Source: a virus. From it: a stretch of 20,772 nt of DNA. The position numbers and the translations under genes were made by a program. The stretch's first letter is position 1; each line of letters starts with the position of its first letter. The notes under the pieces were generated by a model. The model saw only the letters and a program-made list of their open reading frames with translations, did not search any database and had not been told where the DNA came from. Shown piece by piece: positions 1 to 7,204 of this stretch. The stretch is from IMG/VR virus record IMGVR_UViG_3300025759_000889, positions 1 to 20,772 of that record. The stretch is one strand, 5' to 3'.

Positions 1-833
1 AGGATGATTTCATCCATGTCGCTAAAGTTGCCAAAGCTGGTGCCCGAAGAAACAATACCTCTGTCTTCAATCGCTGCAAAGTAGCCTTCAGATCCTGGAA
101 TGCTGTTCTGCTGACCAGCAGTGCCATCGTTCTTCTGACCGTAGATCATCATCATTTCGCGCTGGTCGAGGAATCTCTTACGAGTATCCATCTCACCCTT
201 CACGTACCATCTGTAGTCACCGTTACCAACGTTGATCCAGCCGATGTTAGTCGCCTGTGAACCGTTGACGTGGTAGGTGTCCTTAACGATCATGAATGGG
301 TTGGCGCGCTTTTCTACGTCAGTCTGCAAGAAAGAATCAGGCTGATCTGTACCCTGAGCGTACAAGTTACCGATGATTGAGAAGTTGCCTCCGTTCTGAA
401 CAGCAGCAGTGCTACCGTCCAAAGTTCTGACAGAAGCTGTAGTAGAGCCGAGGTACTCAGCAACCAACAGTCTCACACCGCTACCACCCAACAAAACATC
501 GTTAGGTCTAATTTCTCCAGCCGTGATACCAGACATAGTAACTGCAGTGTCTGCGGTAGAGATAACTGGCAAAGTGGCAGTGATTGACTTATGCAATCTA
601 CCTTCTTCCCAGTACTGAACTTCGTCAGCAACGCCAGCGCTGCGGACAGCACCAGTGAGCTTCAAGAAACCAGTGATGCCCTGATCACCGAAAGTTTTGA
701 TCAACAGATCTCTGTTGTCGGGCTTGTTGTAATCCAAAAGATCGCCGAGAGCGACGTATCTGTCTGGAGTTGTTTTTGACAGAGGTGGCTTGCTTGTCGC
801 GTTGCTACCTCTATTTCCTCCAAATGTTGCCAT
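1..833 (-). CDS. probable major capsid protein, C-terminus cut by window edge
   Basis: Reading the minus strand from the ATG at 833 gives an open frame of 277 codons that runs off the left edge, so the C-terminus is missing. It begins MATFGGNRGSN and contains an early EEGRLHKS segment (about residues 76-83), a beta-rich middle with GxTAGEIRPNDVLL, and RKRFLDQREMMMIYGQ (about 218-233). The last resembles the R-x-x-L-x-x-R-x-x-x-M-Y-G segments seen in HK97-fold capsid proteins of phages. It follows an acidic scaffold-like gene by 25 bases of A-rich leader, which is the classic scaffold-capsid order, and lies downstream of terminase and portal. The Arg codons read here are 10 AGA, 3 CGC and 1 CGT, matching the tRNA at 14204. 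The fold assignment is inference from context and a short motif; another abundant structural protein is the main alternative. Confidence 0.75.
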   Translation of the reverse strand, partial: MATFGGNRGSNATSKPPLSKTTPDRYVALGDLLDYNKPDNRDLLIKTFGDQGITGFLKLTGAVRSAGVADEVQYWEEGRLHKSITATLPVISTADTAVTMSGITAGEIRPNDVLLGGSGVRLLVAEYLGSTTASVRTLDGSTAAVQNGGNFSIIGNLYAQGTDQPDSFLQTDVEKRANPFMIVKDTYHVNGSQATNIGWINVGNGDYRWYVKGEMDTRKRFLDQREMMMIYGQKNDGTAGQQNSIPGSEGYFAAIEDRGIVSSGTSFGNFSDMDEII

Positions 834-858
834 TTTTTCTAGTTGTTATTGTTTGTTC

Positions 859-1965
859 TTAAAAAGACCAAGCGGAATTACCACCCATCGCTTCTCTAAG
901 TTGAGCGGTGAGTGAATCCTCTTGGGGTTGTACGTTTCCTTGAGGTGTATTGACTCTGACGTTCGCTGCCTGATTCACCAGTCCTCTCTGTCCATCTGCA
1001 AGACCTTGCTTGTAGATTGACTGAACAATGTTGTCGATGTTGTCAACAACGGACCTGTGAACATTAAACGTGTCATGATCAAATGAACCGTCTTCAGAAA
1101 TGTACTGATCAAAGTAGCCGTCAATGTCGATACTCCGCCGTCCAAGATTAGTCTTGTATTGATCTGACAGTCCGAACCTGAAGCTGTTCCCATTGCCGAG
1201 GTCAAATTCGACTCCGCGCAAATCTTGAATACCTTCGAGGTTTTGGTCTGTCCAATCCTGGATAGCCTCCAACTCCACTGCAGCCTCTTCTTCAGAAAGC
1301 CCACCTGGAATTTCAGGAGCGGCGTACTTCTCTCTGTATTGAGAGACCACCTTCCTTGCATTCTCAGCATCGATTTTCATCTGAAGTTGTGAAAGTCTTA
1401 CCTCCTCTTCGGTGTGAAGATTCTCGTCGATCTTGTACTTATTGTTCATAAGTGTCTCGATCTCCTGATGAGAAAGGTTGGGGTAGTCCGTCGCCATCTG
1501 AACCTGAATAGCAGTCATGTCATCCATTTGATCTGGATTCAATGACTGATAAGCAAACCAGTCGCTAGGGTCTCTACCAGTGTCGGACACGAACTCAGCA
1601 ATCGCCTGAATACGCTCGTCCTCATAACCTCCTCCACCTTGGAGATCTTCGTAGCTGTTGATGTCCATGCCCAGTCTATCACTGAGGTACATTTGAACGG
1701 CAGCATCGATCTCCTCTGGCGTGTACTCATACCCACCGTCGGTTTCGGTTTGACCTTGTTGTTCCGTAATTTCACCACCTAGGACAGCATCGAACTCAGA
1801 CGCTTCTGGTTGGACGGGAGCTTCCTGTTGAACAGGCTGCTCTTCTACTTGGGGGGCCTCTTGATTAGCTTCTCCTGAAAGACCTTGTGCGGCCTCTTGA
1901 TCTGAAACAAAGCTAAAGCTAGAGGTTTCCTCCACCTGACCTTGGTTAACTTCTTGATTTTCCAT
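859..1965 (-). CDS. acidic scaffold-like / capsid assembly protein
   Basis: This 368-residue acidic protein has a low-complexity N-terminus (about residues 1-75) rich in Gln, Glu, Pro and Val with repeated EEQ/QEAPV runs. Predicted helical segments follow (EEVRLSQLQMKIDAENARKVVSQ, split here as EEVRLSQLQ and ENARKVVSQY, about 185-210), then a more globular C-terminal part. Position directly before the probable major capsid gene, high acidity and helical character are typical of phage scaffolding or capsid assembly proteins, which fill the procapsid and leave before or during packaging. No sequence signature proves this; a virion cargo protein is the alternative. No protease motif (Ser-His-Asp or Ser-Lys) was recognised. 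Its promoter-like element lies 17 bases upstream of the ATG, so scaffold and capsid may be transcribed together from it. Confidence 0.65.
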   Translation of the reverse strand: MENQEVNQGQVEETSSFSFVSDQEAAQGLSGEANQEAPQVEEQPVQQEAPVQPEASEFDAVLGGEITEQQGQTETDGGYEYTPEEIDAAVQMYLSDRLGMDINSYEDLQGGGGYEDERIQAIAEFVSDTGRDPSDWFAYQSLNPDQMDDMTAIQVQMATDYPNLSHQEIETLMNNKYKIDENLHTEEEVRLSQLQMKIDAENARKVVSQYREKYAAPEIPGGLSEEEAAVELEAIQDWTDQNLEGIQDLRGVEFDLGNGNSFRFGLSDQYKTNLGRRSIDIDGYFDQYISEDGSFDHDTFNVHRSVVDNIDNIVQSIYKQGLADGQRGLVNQAANVRVNTPQGNVQPQEDSLTAQLREAMGGNSAWSF

Positions 1966-1982
1966 GAATTAAATTATTAGTG

Positions 1983-1990
1983 CAAATATA
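1983..1990 (-). promoter_or_regulatory. TAnnTTTG promoter element before scaffold gene
   Basis: The minus strand reads TATATTTG, matching the Bacteroidota -7 consensus TAnnTTTG. It ends 17 bases before the ATG at 1965, leaving an AT-rich leader of about a dozen bases if transcription starts 4-5 bases downstream. No convincing -33 TTTG element is visible at the usual 19-21 base spacing. Confidence 0.55.
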
Positions 1991-1992
1991 GA

Positions 1993-2244
1993 TTACTTTT
2001 TCTTATTCTTCTTGATGGCCTTCCATCTGCTTACCCTGCCCTTCTCTTTCTTCTCTTTTCTACCTCGTGCCTTTTCTGCGGGCGTAAGTTCTGAAGCTGT
2101 TACGGGGGTGTCCTCAGAAATCCTTTTTGTAGGACGGAACGAACGATCACCCTTAGAGTAATCCTTGTCGCCCGATAGCGTTCGCCAATCCTCTTTGAAC
2201 CAGCGCTTTAGATTAAGACCTGCTTTTGTTTTTCTTACCGCCAT
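1993..2244 (-). CDS. small basic protein, DUF5872-like
   Basis: This 83-residue, Lys/Arg-rich protein contains LNLKRWFKEDWRTLSGDK, then FRPTKRISEDTP, VTASELTPAEKARGRKEK and a basic tail ending KKNKKK. The order KWFKE..W, a basic middle, TP..xSEL and a Lys-rich tail is a recurring small-protein pattern in phages and giant viruses, which I believe is catalogued as DUF5872. The name is from memory and its function is unknown to me. The ATG at 2244 lies inside the end of the upstream 54-residue gene in another frame (32-base overlap), so the two are probably co-translated. The strong positive charge and the setting among structural genes suggest a DNA-binding or virion-internal role, which is inference. 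Confidence 0.75.
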   Translation of the reverse strand: MAVRKTKAGLNLKRWFKEDWRTLSGDKDYSKGDRSFRPTKRISEDTPVTASELTPAEKARGRKEKKEKGRVSRWKAIKKNKKK

Positions 2245-2377
2245 TGCCCCAGTTACTTGCTCCTACTTTTCTGCACTTAGCTACAGCTCCTGATGCGTAA
2301 GCAGAGGGCCAGACTTTATATCTAGCCTTGACCTTGTGGTAGCACGCATCCTTGCTTGACTTTACTGCCTTTGCCAT
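2213..2377 (-). CDS. small basic protein with KDACYHKVKARYKVWPSAYA motif
   Basis: Reading the minus strand from ATG at 2377 to TAA at 2213 gives 54 residues: MAKAVKSSK, then KDACYHKVKARYKVWPSAYA, SGAVAKCRKVGASNWG and a Lys/Arg/Ser tail. The K-DACYxKVKxRYxVWPSAYASGxxxKCRK-x-GAxNWG pattern is one I recognise from many aquatic phages and large DNA viruses, both alone and as a tail on virion proteins. It has two Cys (residues 12 and 35) and high positive charge. Its function is not established as far as I know; packaging with the capsid or binding DNA are guesses. It sits 2 bases after the stop of the 226-residue gene and overlaps the DUF5872-like gene by 32 bases. It is a separate frame from both neighbours and is very unlikely to be chance. 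Confidence 0.85.
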   Translation of the reverse strand: MAKAVKSSKDACYHKVKARYKVWPSAYASGAVAKCRKVGASNWGNGGKKNKSRS

Positions 2378-2379
2378 GA

Positions 2380-3060
2380 TTATACTTTTGGCCTAAACAA
2401 CCTACCCCTTCCTGCTTTATTTTTCTTTCTTATGCCAAAGATCCCTCTGTATGCAGACCTACCTCCGAGCACACTCTTGTCTCCAGCGATGCCAGCTCTG
2501 CCCTTACCTCTGTAGCCTTTCGTGTTCCCGCTACTACGTGTCTGAGGAGGCGGTCCGCCAACGCGAAAACTCTCGTCGTCGTCATCGTCCTCGTATTCAT
2601 CTTCATCTTCTCTTTCGACAACAATAGTTTCCATTGGAATGTGAGCGGTCTGTGTCTGCTTACCCCAGTCACCATCAACTTGAATCTGTTGATCCTCTGG
2701 AGCCAAATCGTTGTACATCTCTTGGTAGGCTGTCACGTGATCCGAGTTAGTCACATCAAACCCTCCCTCCCCAAACATAGGATCGTTGGGGTTAAACCAA
2801 GATTCTTCAGACAGCCTTGCTTCGACGTCTTCTGATGTCACTGTGTCGAACAAGTTACTTCCAGGAGATGTTTCGCTTTGCGTATAATCGGGAAGATCAT
2901 CAGCCGTAGCCTGATCTGTAGCCAGCCTAGTTGAGGAGGTTACTGTCTTCGTTGTGGGCTTGCCTGGACCCCCAGTAGGATTTCCAGTAGGATTTCCAGT
3001 AGGATTTCCAGTAGACAGGTAGCCCCCTTCCAGAAGCATTTTAATTACGTCATTTCGCAT
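2380..3060 (-). CDS. hypothetical virion-associated protein with NPTG repeats and acidic stretch
   Basis: The function is not recognised. The 226-residue chain has an N-terminal NPTGNPTGNPTG repeat (about residues 18-29) encoded by a perfect 12-bp tandem repeat and a Ser/Thr-rich linker. A middle part carries YQEMYNDLAPEDQQ and QVDGDWGKQTQTA (about 112-138), which looks like the end of a peptidoglycan-binding repeat (DG-x-W/F-G-x-x-T). An Asp/Glu run (DEDEYEDDDDDE) follows, and then a Gly/Arg/Lys-rich basic tail. The mix of flexible acidic and basic ends with one small ordered patch suggests a structural or minor virion protein. The peptidoglycan-binding reading rests on one short motif and is weak. 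Its ATG overlaps the end of the upstream gene by 11 bases. Confidence 0.7.
   Translation of the reverse strand: MRNDVIKMLLEGGYLSTGNPTGNPTGNPTGGPGKPTTKTVTSSTRLATDQATADDLPDYTQSETSPGSNLFDTVTSEDVEARLSEESWFNPNDPMFGEGGFDVTNSDHVTAYQEMYNDLAPEDQQIQVDGDWGKQTQTAHIPMETIVVEREDEDEYEDDDDDESFRVGGPPPQTRSSGNTKGYRGKGRAGIAGDKSVLGGRSAYRGIFGIRKKNKAGRGRLFRPKV
2978..3013 (-). repeat. 12-bp tandem repeat, three copies, coding
   Basis: The plus strand shows GGATTTCCAGTA three times without a mismatch, with a partial unit before it. On the minus strand it encodes repeated Asn-Pro-Thr-Gly in frame. Because the unit is a multiple of three, copy number can change without breaking the reading frame. Confidence 0.9.
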
Positions 3061-3235
3061 GATTCACTAATTTGAAGGATGCCTTAGCTACAGCTCCTGG
3101 GTGAGGTTTATAGTCGCCTTTCATCAGGTAGTACCTACCCGACTCTTCCATCCAGTGATAACCACTTGGTGGATCAATGCTGACCTTCTTGCTAGACACG
3201 GACAGCTTCTTTGGATTTTTCTTTACGGCCTTCAT
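3050..3235 (-). CDS. small basic protein with GYHWM / YYLMKGDYKPH motif
   Basis: From the ATG at 3235, which overlaps the preceding stop as TAATG, the protein is 61 residues. An ATG 12 bases further upstream at 3247 would add four residues, but the coupled start is preferred. It has a Lys-rich beginning, then DPPSGYHWMEESGRYYLMKG and DYKPHPGAVAKASFKLVNHAK near the end. The GYHWM...LMKG...H.GA...ASF pattern recurs in small phage proteins I have seen, without a known function. It belongs to the cluster of short basic genes between fibre and scaffold genes. A role inside the head or as a minor structural protein is inference. Confidence 0.7.
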   Translation of the reverse strand: MKAVKKNPKKLSVSSKKVSIDPPSGYHWMEESGRYYLMKGDYKPHPGAVAKASFKLVNHAK

Positions 3236-3522
3236 TAACAATTCCACTTTCTAAGAGCAAGCGCCTTTCGTGTGGGCTTGCCGTTTGGTTTTCTCATTGG
3301 ACCCTTTACACCCTTCATCCTGGCGCAGAAAGACTTACGTCTTTTTGCAGCCTTGCTTCCCTTCTTGAGTTTTGACGGTGGGGTGGTTACAGCCGTCTTA
3401 AGATTGCTACCAGTCTCCCTGTTGTACTTAGCCACACCAGCAGCCGTAAGCCCTCCGCTTCTGGACTTATGCTTACCCATTTTCAGACTGACGCCCTTTG
3501 CTGCCTTGATAGGTGTTGGCAT
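3235..3522 (-). CDS. small basic protein, DUF6321-like
   Basis: This 95-residue, strongly basic protein contains KSRSGGLTAAGVAKYNRETG, TAVTTPPSKLKKGSKAAKRR and KSFCARMKGVKGPMRKPNGK, and ends TRKALALRKWNC. The block order SGGLxAAGxxxYxRxTGxxL, RRxSFCARMxGxxGPM and RKALALxKWNC is one I recognise as a family common in cyanophages and other aquatic viruses, I believe DUF6321 (name from memory). Its function is unknown; two conserved Cys (in SFCARM and the C-terminal residue) are notable. The start is the ATG at 3522, only 4 bases after a TATATTTG element, so the transcript may be almost leaderless. The stop overlaps the next start as TAATG. Confidence 0.85.
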   Translation of the reverse strand: MPTPIKAAKGVSLKMGKHKSRSGGLTAAGVAKYNRETGSNLKTAVTTPPSKLKKGSKAAKRRKSFCARMKGVKGPMRKPNGKPTRKALALRKWNC

Positions 3523-3526
3523 AATG

Positions 3527-3534
3527 CAAATATA
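3527..3534 (-). promoter_or_regulatory. TAnnTTTG promoter element before the small basic protein cluster
   Basis: The minus strand reads GATTATATTTG followed by CATT and the ATG at 3522. The same 11-base string occurs at 15188-15198 and 18747-18757, each 3-4 bases before an ATG. It follows the stop of the previous gene almost directly, so it lies in one of the few non-coding gaps. Confidence 0.6.
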
Positions 3535-3539
3535 ATCTA

Positions 3540-3740
3540 TTAAGACAGAAGTATTGTACCCCCTGTATCGAAGGTAAATGTCGATGCCTTGACGTCGTAA
3601 ACACCTCTTTGAGAATCGCCTACCTCTGGGTCATCTGAAGGCAAGTCGCATGCCTTATACTGAGAGATTTCAGTAACCATGTCTGACTCTACTACGCAGT
3701 AGGAAGATCCTGTGCATAAATAGTAAGCTGTTCTGGTCAT
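3540..3740 (-). CDS. hypothetical 66-residue protein
   Basis: The function is not recognised. The protein has 66 residues, begins MTRTAYYLCTGSSYCVVES, has Cys at about 9, 15 and 31, and ends with a short beta-like, hydroxyl-rich stretch (ASTFTFDTGGTILLS). Its ATG overlaps the stop of the MAM/lectin-like gene (TAATG), so it is probably translated with it and may be a partner or decoration of the fibre-like proteins. It has no signal peptide or membrane segment. Confidence 0.6.
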   Translation of the reverse strand: MTRTAYYLCTGSSYCVVESDMVTEISQYKACDLPSDDPEVGDSQRGVYDVKASTFTFDTGGTILLS

Positions 3741-4648
3741 TACTCTTCTATGATTTGTACGTGGTCAATAGCAATGTCACCTCTGAATCTTTGATTGGCA
3801 ATTCCAGGTTTTGCTGCGGCGACAAAGTAAATGTACTGAGGCACGTTAAGGCCTCTAAGATTGTTCAAAGATATCTCAACCTGTATCCAGAGAGAGGAAA
3901 GGCCATTTGAGTAAGTGAGTGTTGTTGGTGAAACTTGCGTGTGGTTTGCAGCAGACGCTGTCATTGTCGAAGTTCCTGTACCCGCACTAGTTCCAGAATA
4001 AGATCCAATAAACTTCACATACTCAAGTGCGTTTGAAGTATTTGAAGATTGAGCGTCATCTACATACACTCTAAGATAATCAATAGAATCTCCAAAAGCG
4101 TGAAGCCAAAACTTTAGCTTCAAGTCGTTGTTGGCAAAGTCTGTCATATCGGTTCTAGGCGTAAAGCCTGGAGTCCTACATACATTCAGATTTGTCCCGA
4201 GCGTCCCACTGGTCTCTGAAAAGATATACTTAGTGGAGGTTCCAGTATCGTGGGTTCCATTTAGAGCTGCGTTAAGCGCCCCAAGAGGGCCTGTACTCGC
4301 TGAGCTTGTGGCATTGCTATCGCACCGCCATCCATAACTAACCTTTCCAGGAGATGGGTTTGTACTCGTTGCTGGAGTTCCTGGGTCGCCGCTCCAGTAT
4401 CCGTTAAGATTGTCCACTGCTGCACCCCCATTAACCCATGATGAATGAGTAAGAGAGGGAACCCAACCAGCATTAGTAGCTGAAGTACTTGTAGCAACAG
4501 TTTGGTCGTCAAAATTCCAAGTAATGGATAGGTTGGCGGCCTGAGTTAAAGCAATACCGCTCACCTCAGAGATTGCGTTGTTGGCAACTCCGCTCACTTC
4601 AGAGATGTTTGCTACGGCGATTCCGCTTAGCTCGTTTGCAGTACTCAT
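3740..4648 (-). CDS. MAM / lectin-like jelly-roll protein, probable fibre or adhesion protein
   Basis: The start is taken as the ATG at 4648; a TTG three bases upstream is possible but less likely. The protein has 302 residues. The first 40 carry repeats of the type ISEVSGVA / LSGIAVAN. From about residue 44 comes NFDDQ, and then DLKLKFWLHAFGDSIDYLRV (about 175-195) ending VYVDD, which closely follows the strand pattern of MAM and concanavalin-like sandwich domains (F-x-Y/W-H-x-x-G...LxVYV). The end (RGDIAIDHVQI) also fits the last strand of such domains. These folds usually bind glycans or proteins, so a role in host or mucus attachment is plausible. It directly follows the 850-residue fibre-like gene (3-base gap) and is probably displayed on or next to it. 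The domain call is from pattern only. Confidence 0.7.
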   Translation of the reverse strand: MSTANELSGIAVANISEVSGVANNAISEVSGIALTQAANLSITWNFDDQTVATSTSATNAGWVPSLTHSSWVNGGAAVDNLNGYWSGDPGTPATSTNPSPGKVSYGWRCDSNATSSASTGPLGALNAALNGTHDTGTSTKYIFSETSGTLGTNLNVCRTPGFTPRTDMTDFANNDLKLKFWLHAFGDSIDYLRVYVDDAQSSNTSNALEYVKFIGSYSGTSAGTGTSTMTASAANHTQVSPTTLTYSNGLSSLWIQVEISLNNLRGLNVPQYIYFVAAAKPGIANQRFRGDIAIDHVQIIEE

Positions 4649-4651
4649 CAA

Positions 4652-7204
4652 TTAGGAAATTTTAACCCAGTCTTGAGACGGATCAAAGTATATTGTTCCA
4701 GTAGTATTGATCAAATAACCCACGACCCTTGAGATATGATTGGTAGCCGTTGGTGGGTTTATAGATACTTGGCCGTCAACCGTTGACAAGTAGATTGGAT
4801 CACCGATAGATCCTCCTGCGAGTGCGTTTGCTCCAGACACTTTAACAAAACCTCTAAGAAGCATATTGTTCCAGGCGCTTGTTCCTACAGCCATTGCAAT
4901 CAATCCCACAGCATCAGCTTCGGCATCGGCATTTGTTTTTGACCAGGCCGACGAGCCTATCCTGTAGATGTGACCTGCTGTCAAGCTACCAGTGTTTGCT
5001 CCAAGCTTTGCAGAAATAAGAGATCCAGTGCCGTAGTCTCCCGCCGCGCTAACTCCAGCTGCACCAGTTACTTGCTTAGCAGTTGTGCTATCACTACCCT
5101 CAATCGTGTTGACATCCACCCACTGCGCAAGCTGACCTGCTGTTGGAGTTCCAGAAACATCAACAGCTCCAGATGTATCAATAGTTACTGTACCTCCCCC
5201 GTTATTTGTAAGCGTTCCATTAGTGACCTGAATCACATTAACACCACCCACGGTTGGAGAGCCATCAACATCCTTAACCGTAATGGTGCCTCCTGTCGGG
5301 GTGTCAATCCAGGAAAGATTTCCAGAGGAGTCCGACTCAAGAATTTTACTGTTTGCTCCTGGACTAGAAGAGGGGAACACAATGCTGTAATCCGCCGTCA
5401 TAGTCGTCGGACCAAAAAGTCTTAATTGACCTCCATTGGAGGCGTAGGTAAGACTATTTCTTTTACTAGCGGAAGGATCGTCCTCAACGATAAGTTCTCC
5501 CGTAACGGTGGTACCGTACTGGTCAGCTGCCACCCTTCCTACGGTCAACATTGAGTGCGTACTAGCACCAGTCACACTTTGTATTCTAAGACCAGTGTTA
5601 GTGTTTTGGTCAAAGTTTAGATCAAGTATAGAATTAGACCCAAAGCTTAAGGTTCTAATGGTGCTCGATGGAACAGTTAGATTTGTATTTCCTATGTGGG
5701 TGTCTGCACCTCCAGTGTCGATAGTCACCACCCCGCTACCGTTGTCGGTAAGTGTTCCGTTTGTAACCTTGATTGTCGAGACACTTGAAACACTTGGAGT
5801 TCCGTCCACCTCCTCTACCGTAAGGTCAGTGCCAGTAGATGCAATCGTAACGCTACCGTCAGCATTTGTGATTGTGATGCCAGTGCCTGCAGTAAGGTTG
5901 TTGGGAACCCACTCTGTATTTGTGTTATCCCAGATCAGAACATCTCCCGCTGTGTCAGCTGCAGTCGCGGACACATCAGCCAACCCTACAGTGTTATTGA
6001 CAGTAAAGGACAAAGTTCCGCTACCATCTGTAATAAGAATTTCAGACGATGACCCGTCTGCCGCTGGGAAGGTGTATGGGTTTGACCCGTCGTCAATCTT
6101 AATTTGTCCAGCTACGTGAAGAGCTTGATCTGGAGATGTGGTGTTTACGCCTACTCTGTTTGTTCCATCGGCTAAGTACAGGATAGGATCAGCACCGTCC
6201 TTGAAGTAAAGGTAGTTTCCGTCAAGATCGTGAGTCCTGTCAGCAGTCAACGTGAGGTTTGCGTTACCCAAGTGAGTATCTGCTCCAGGTTCTGAAACGG
6301 TACTCGTAATGGTGATCTGACCATCAGCGTTAGCGATGGTAATACCAGTACCTGCTGTAAGCGTGGATATGTTGACTCCACTGGTACCCCCAATCAAAAG
6401 CTCTCCGTTGTTTGCTGGGAGCGTTGGGACTCCAGAGATTTCAGAGTAAGCAATCTGATTAAAGGTGACAGCTCCGCTTCCGTCTGTCTTCAGGTAGTGA
6501 TTCTGAGTTCCGTCAGATGTCGGTAGTGTGTATGCAGACTCTTCAGCGTATGAAGATCCACCAATAAGGAACTTGCCTTGAGTGATGTTCGGTACGTCGT
6601 TCACCCTGTCAATGGCAGACACCTTCATCTTCTGAATGTTACTACCGTTTGTCTTCAGGACAACACCAATGTTCTGAATCAAGTCTGGGTGCGAAGGCTT
6701 GGTAGTGGTTAAACCGCCACTAGACCCTACGTAAATGGTATCCCCAACAGACACTCCAGTAAGACCACTAATAGTCTTCTTGTAAACGCCTGCGGTCACT
6801 GCGTATCCATGAGCCCCGACAGCAAGCGTTTGGTAAAGAATACCAATGCAAGGCATAGAGGTCGAGGAATTAGCAGAAGCTAAACCTACTGTAATTCTAT
6901 TGCCGCTAAGACCAACAGCGTATATCGGTGTCCCCTCTGAGATAGATCCCGCTGTTCCGTTTTGTACCTCAACAAAAATGTTTTGAACGTAATCCCACGT
7001 ACCTTCATCATTCTCTGAAGTCAGGAACTGATACTCAAGCCCGCCAGAGGGGACGCTCGGGATAGTTACATTCTCAAACGAAAGCGTACCACCGACTACC
7101 TTAACAACGTTGACGGTAGGGTTTGTAACTTTAATCTCGGGGACCGAGCTTCCAGTCACCTTTACCACAGGGGTGGTTCCTTGGACAATGTTGACGGAAG
7201 CCAT
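4652..7204 (-). CDS. 850-residue repetitive fibre-like structural protein
   Basis: This is a long beta-rich, Gly/Thr/Ser/Asn-rich protein built from repeated modules. N-terminal (about 70-205): a domain with GTPIYAVG and GDTIYVGSSGG. AGTGITIANADGQITI (about 282) and AGTGITITNADGSVTI (about 437) are near copies. EVDGTPSVSSVSTIKVTNGT (about 463) and DVDGSPTVGGVNVIQVTNGT (about 645) are another pair. A segment with YLYFKDGADPILYLADGTNR and GVNTTSPDQALHVAG (about 340-370) is typical of phage tail and head fibre shafts. The C-terminal domain (about 735-850) contains GDPIYLST and VVGYLINTTGTIYFDP. No intramolecular chaperone peptidase (S74) motif is visible. The place between portal and scaffold suggests a head-associated fibre as in some crAss-like phages, but a tail fibre cannot be excluded. 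TGATG overlap with the gene before it supports co-translation. Confidence 0.75.
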   Translation of the reverse strand: MASVNIVQGTTPVVKVTGSSVPEIKVTNPTVNVVKVVGGTLSFENVTIPSVPSGGLEYQFLTSENDEGTWDYVQNIFVEVQNGTAGSISEGTPIYAVGLSGNRITVGLASANSSTSMPCIGILYQTLAVGAHGYAVTAGVYKKTISGLTGVSVGDTIYVGSSGGLTTTKPSHPDLIQNIGVVLKTNGSNIQKMKVSAIDRVNDVPNITQGKFLIGGSSYAEESAYTLPTSDGTQNHYLKTDGSGAVTFNQIAYSEISGVPTLPANNGELLIGGTSGVNISTLTAGTGITIANADGQITITSTVSEPGADTHLGNANLTLTADRTHDLDGNYLYFKDGADPILYLADGTNRVGVNTTSPDQALHVAGQIKIDDGSNPYTFPAADGSSSEILITDGSGTLSFTVNNTVGLADVSATAADTAGDVLIWDNTNTEWVPNNLTAGTGITITNADGSVTIASTGTDLTVEEVDGTPSVSSVSTIKVTNGTLTDNGSGVVTIDTGGADTHIGNTNLTVPSSTIRTLSFGSNSILDLNFDQNTNTGLRIQSVTGASTHSMLTVGRVAADQYGTTVTGELIVEDDPSASKRNSLTYASNGGQLRLFGPTTMTADYSIVFPSSSPGANSKILESDSSGNLSWIDTPTGGTITVKDVDGSPTVGGVNVIQVTNGTLTNNGGGTVTIDTSGAVDVSGTPTAGQLAQWVDVNTIEGSDSTTAKQVTGAAGVSAAGDYGTGSLISAKLGANTGSLTAGHIYRIGSSAWSKTNADAEADAVGLIAMAVGTSAWNNMLLRGFVKVSGANALAGGSIGDPIYLSTVDGQVSINPPTATNHISRVVGYLINTTGTIYFDPSQDWVKIS

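Noticed and set aside
975-1370. Minus-strand frame of 131 codons within the scaffold-like gene
   Set aside because: It lies wholly inside the scaffold-like gene in another frame, with no coherent protein features; the acidic frame is the real one.
4970-6119. Plus-strand open frames of 151 and 203 codons inside the fibre-like gene
   Set aside because: They are antisense to a well-supported 850-residue gene, have compositions produced by reversing Gly/Thr/Ser-rich repeats, and have no promoter or motif of their own.
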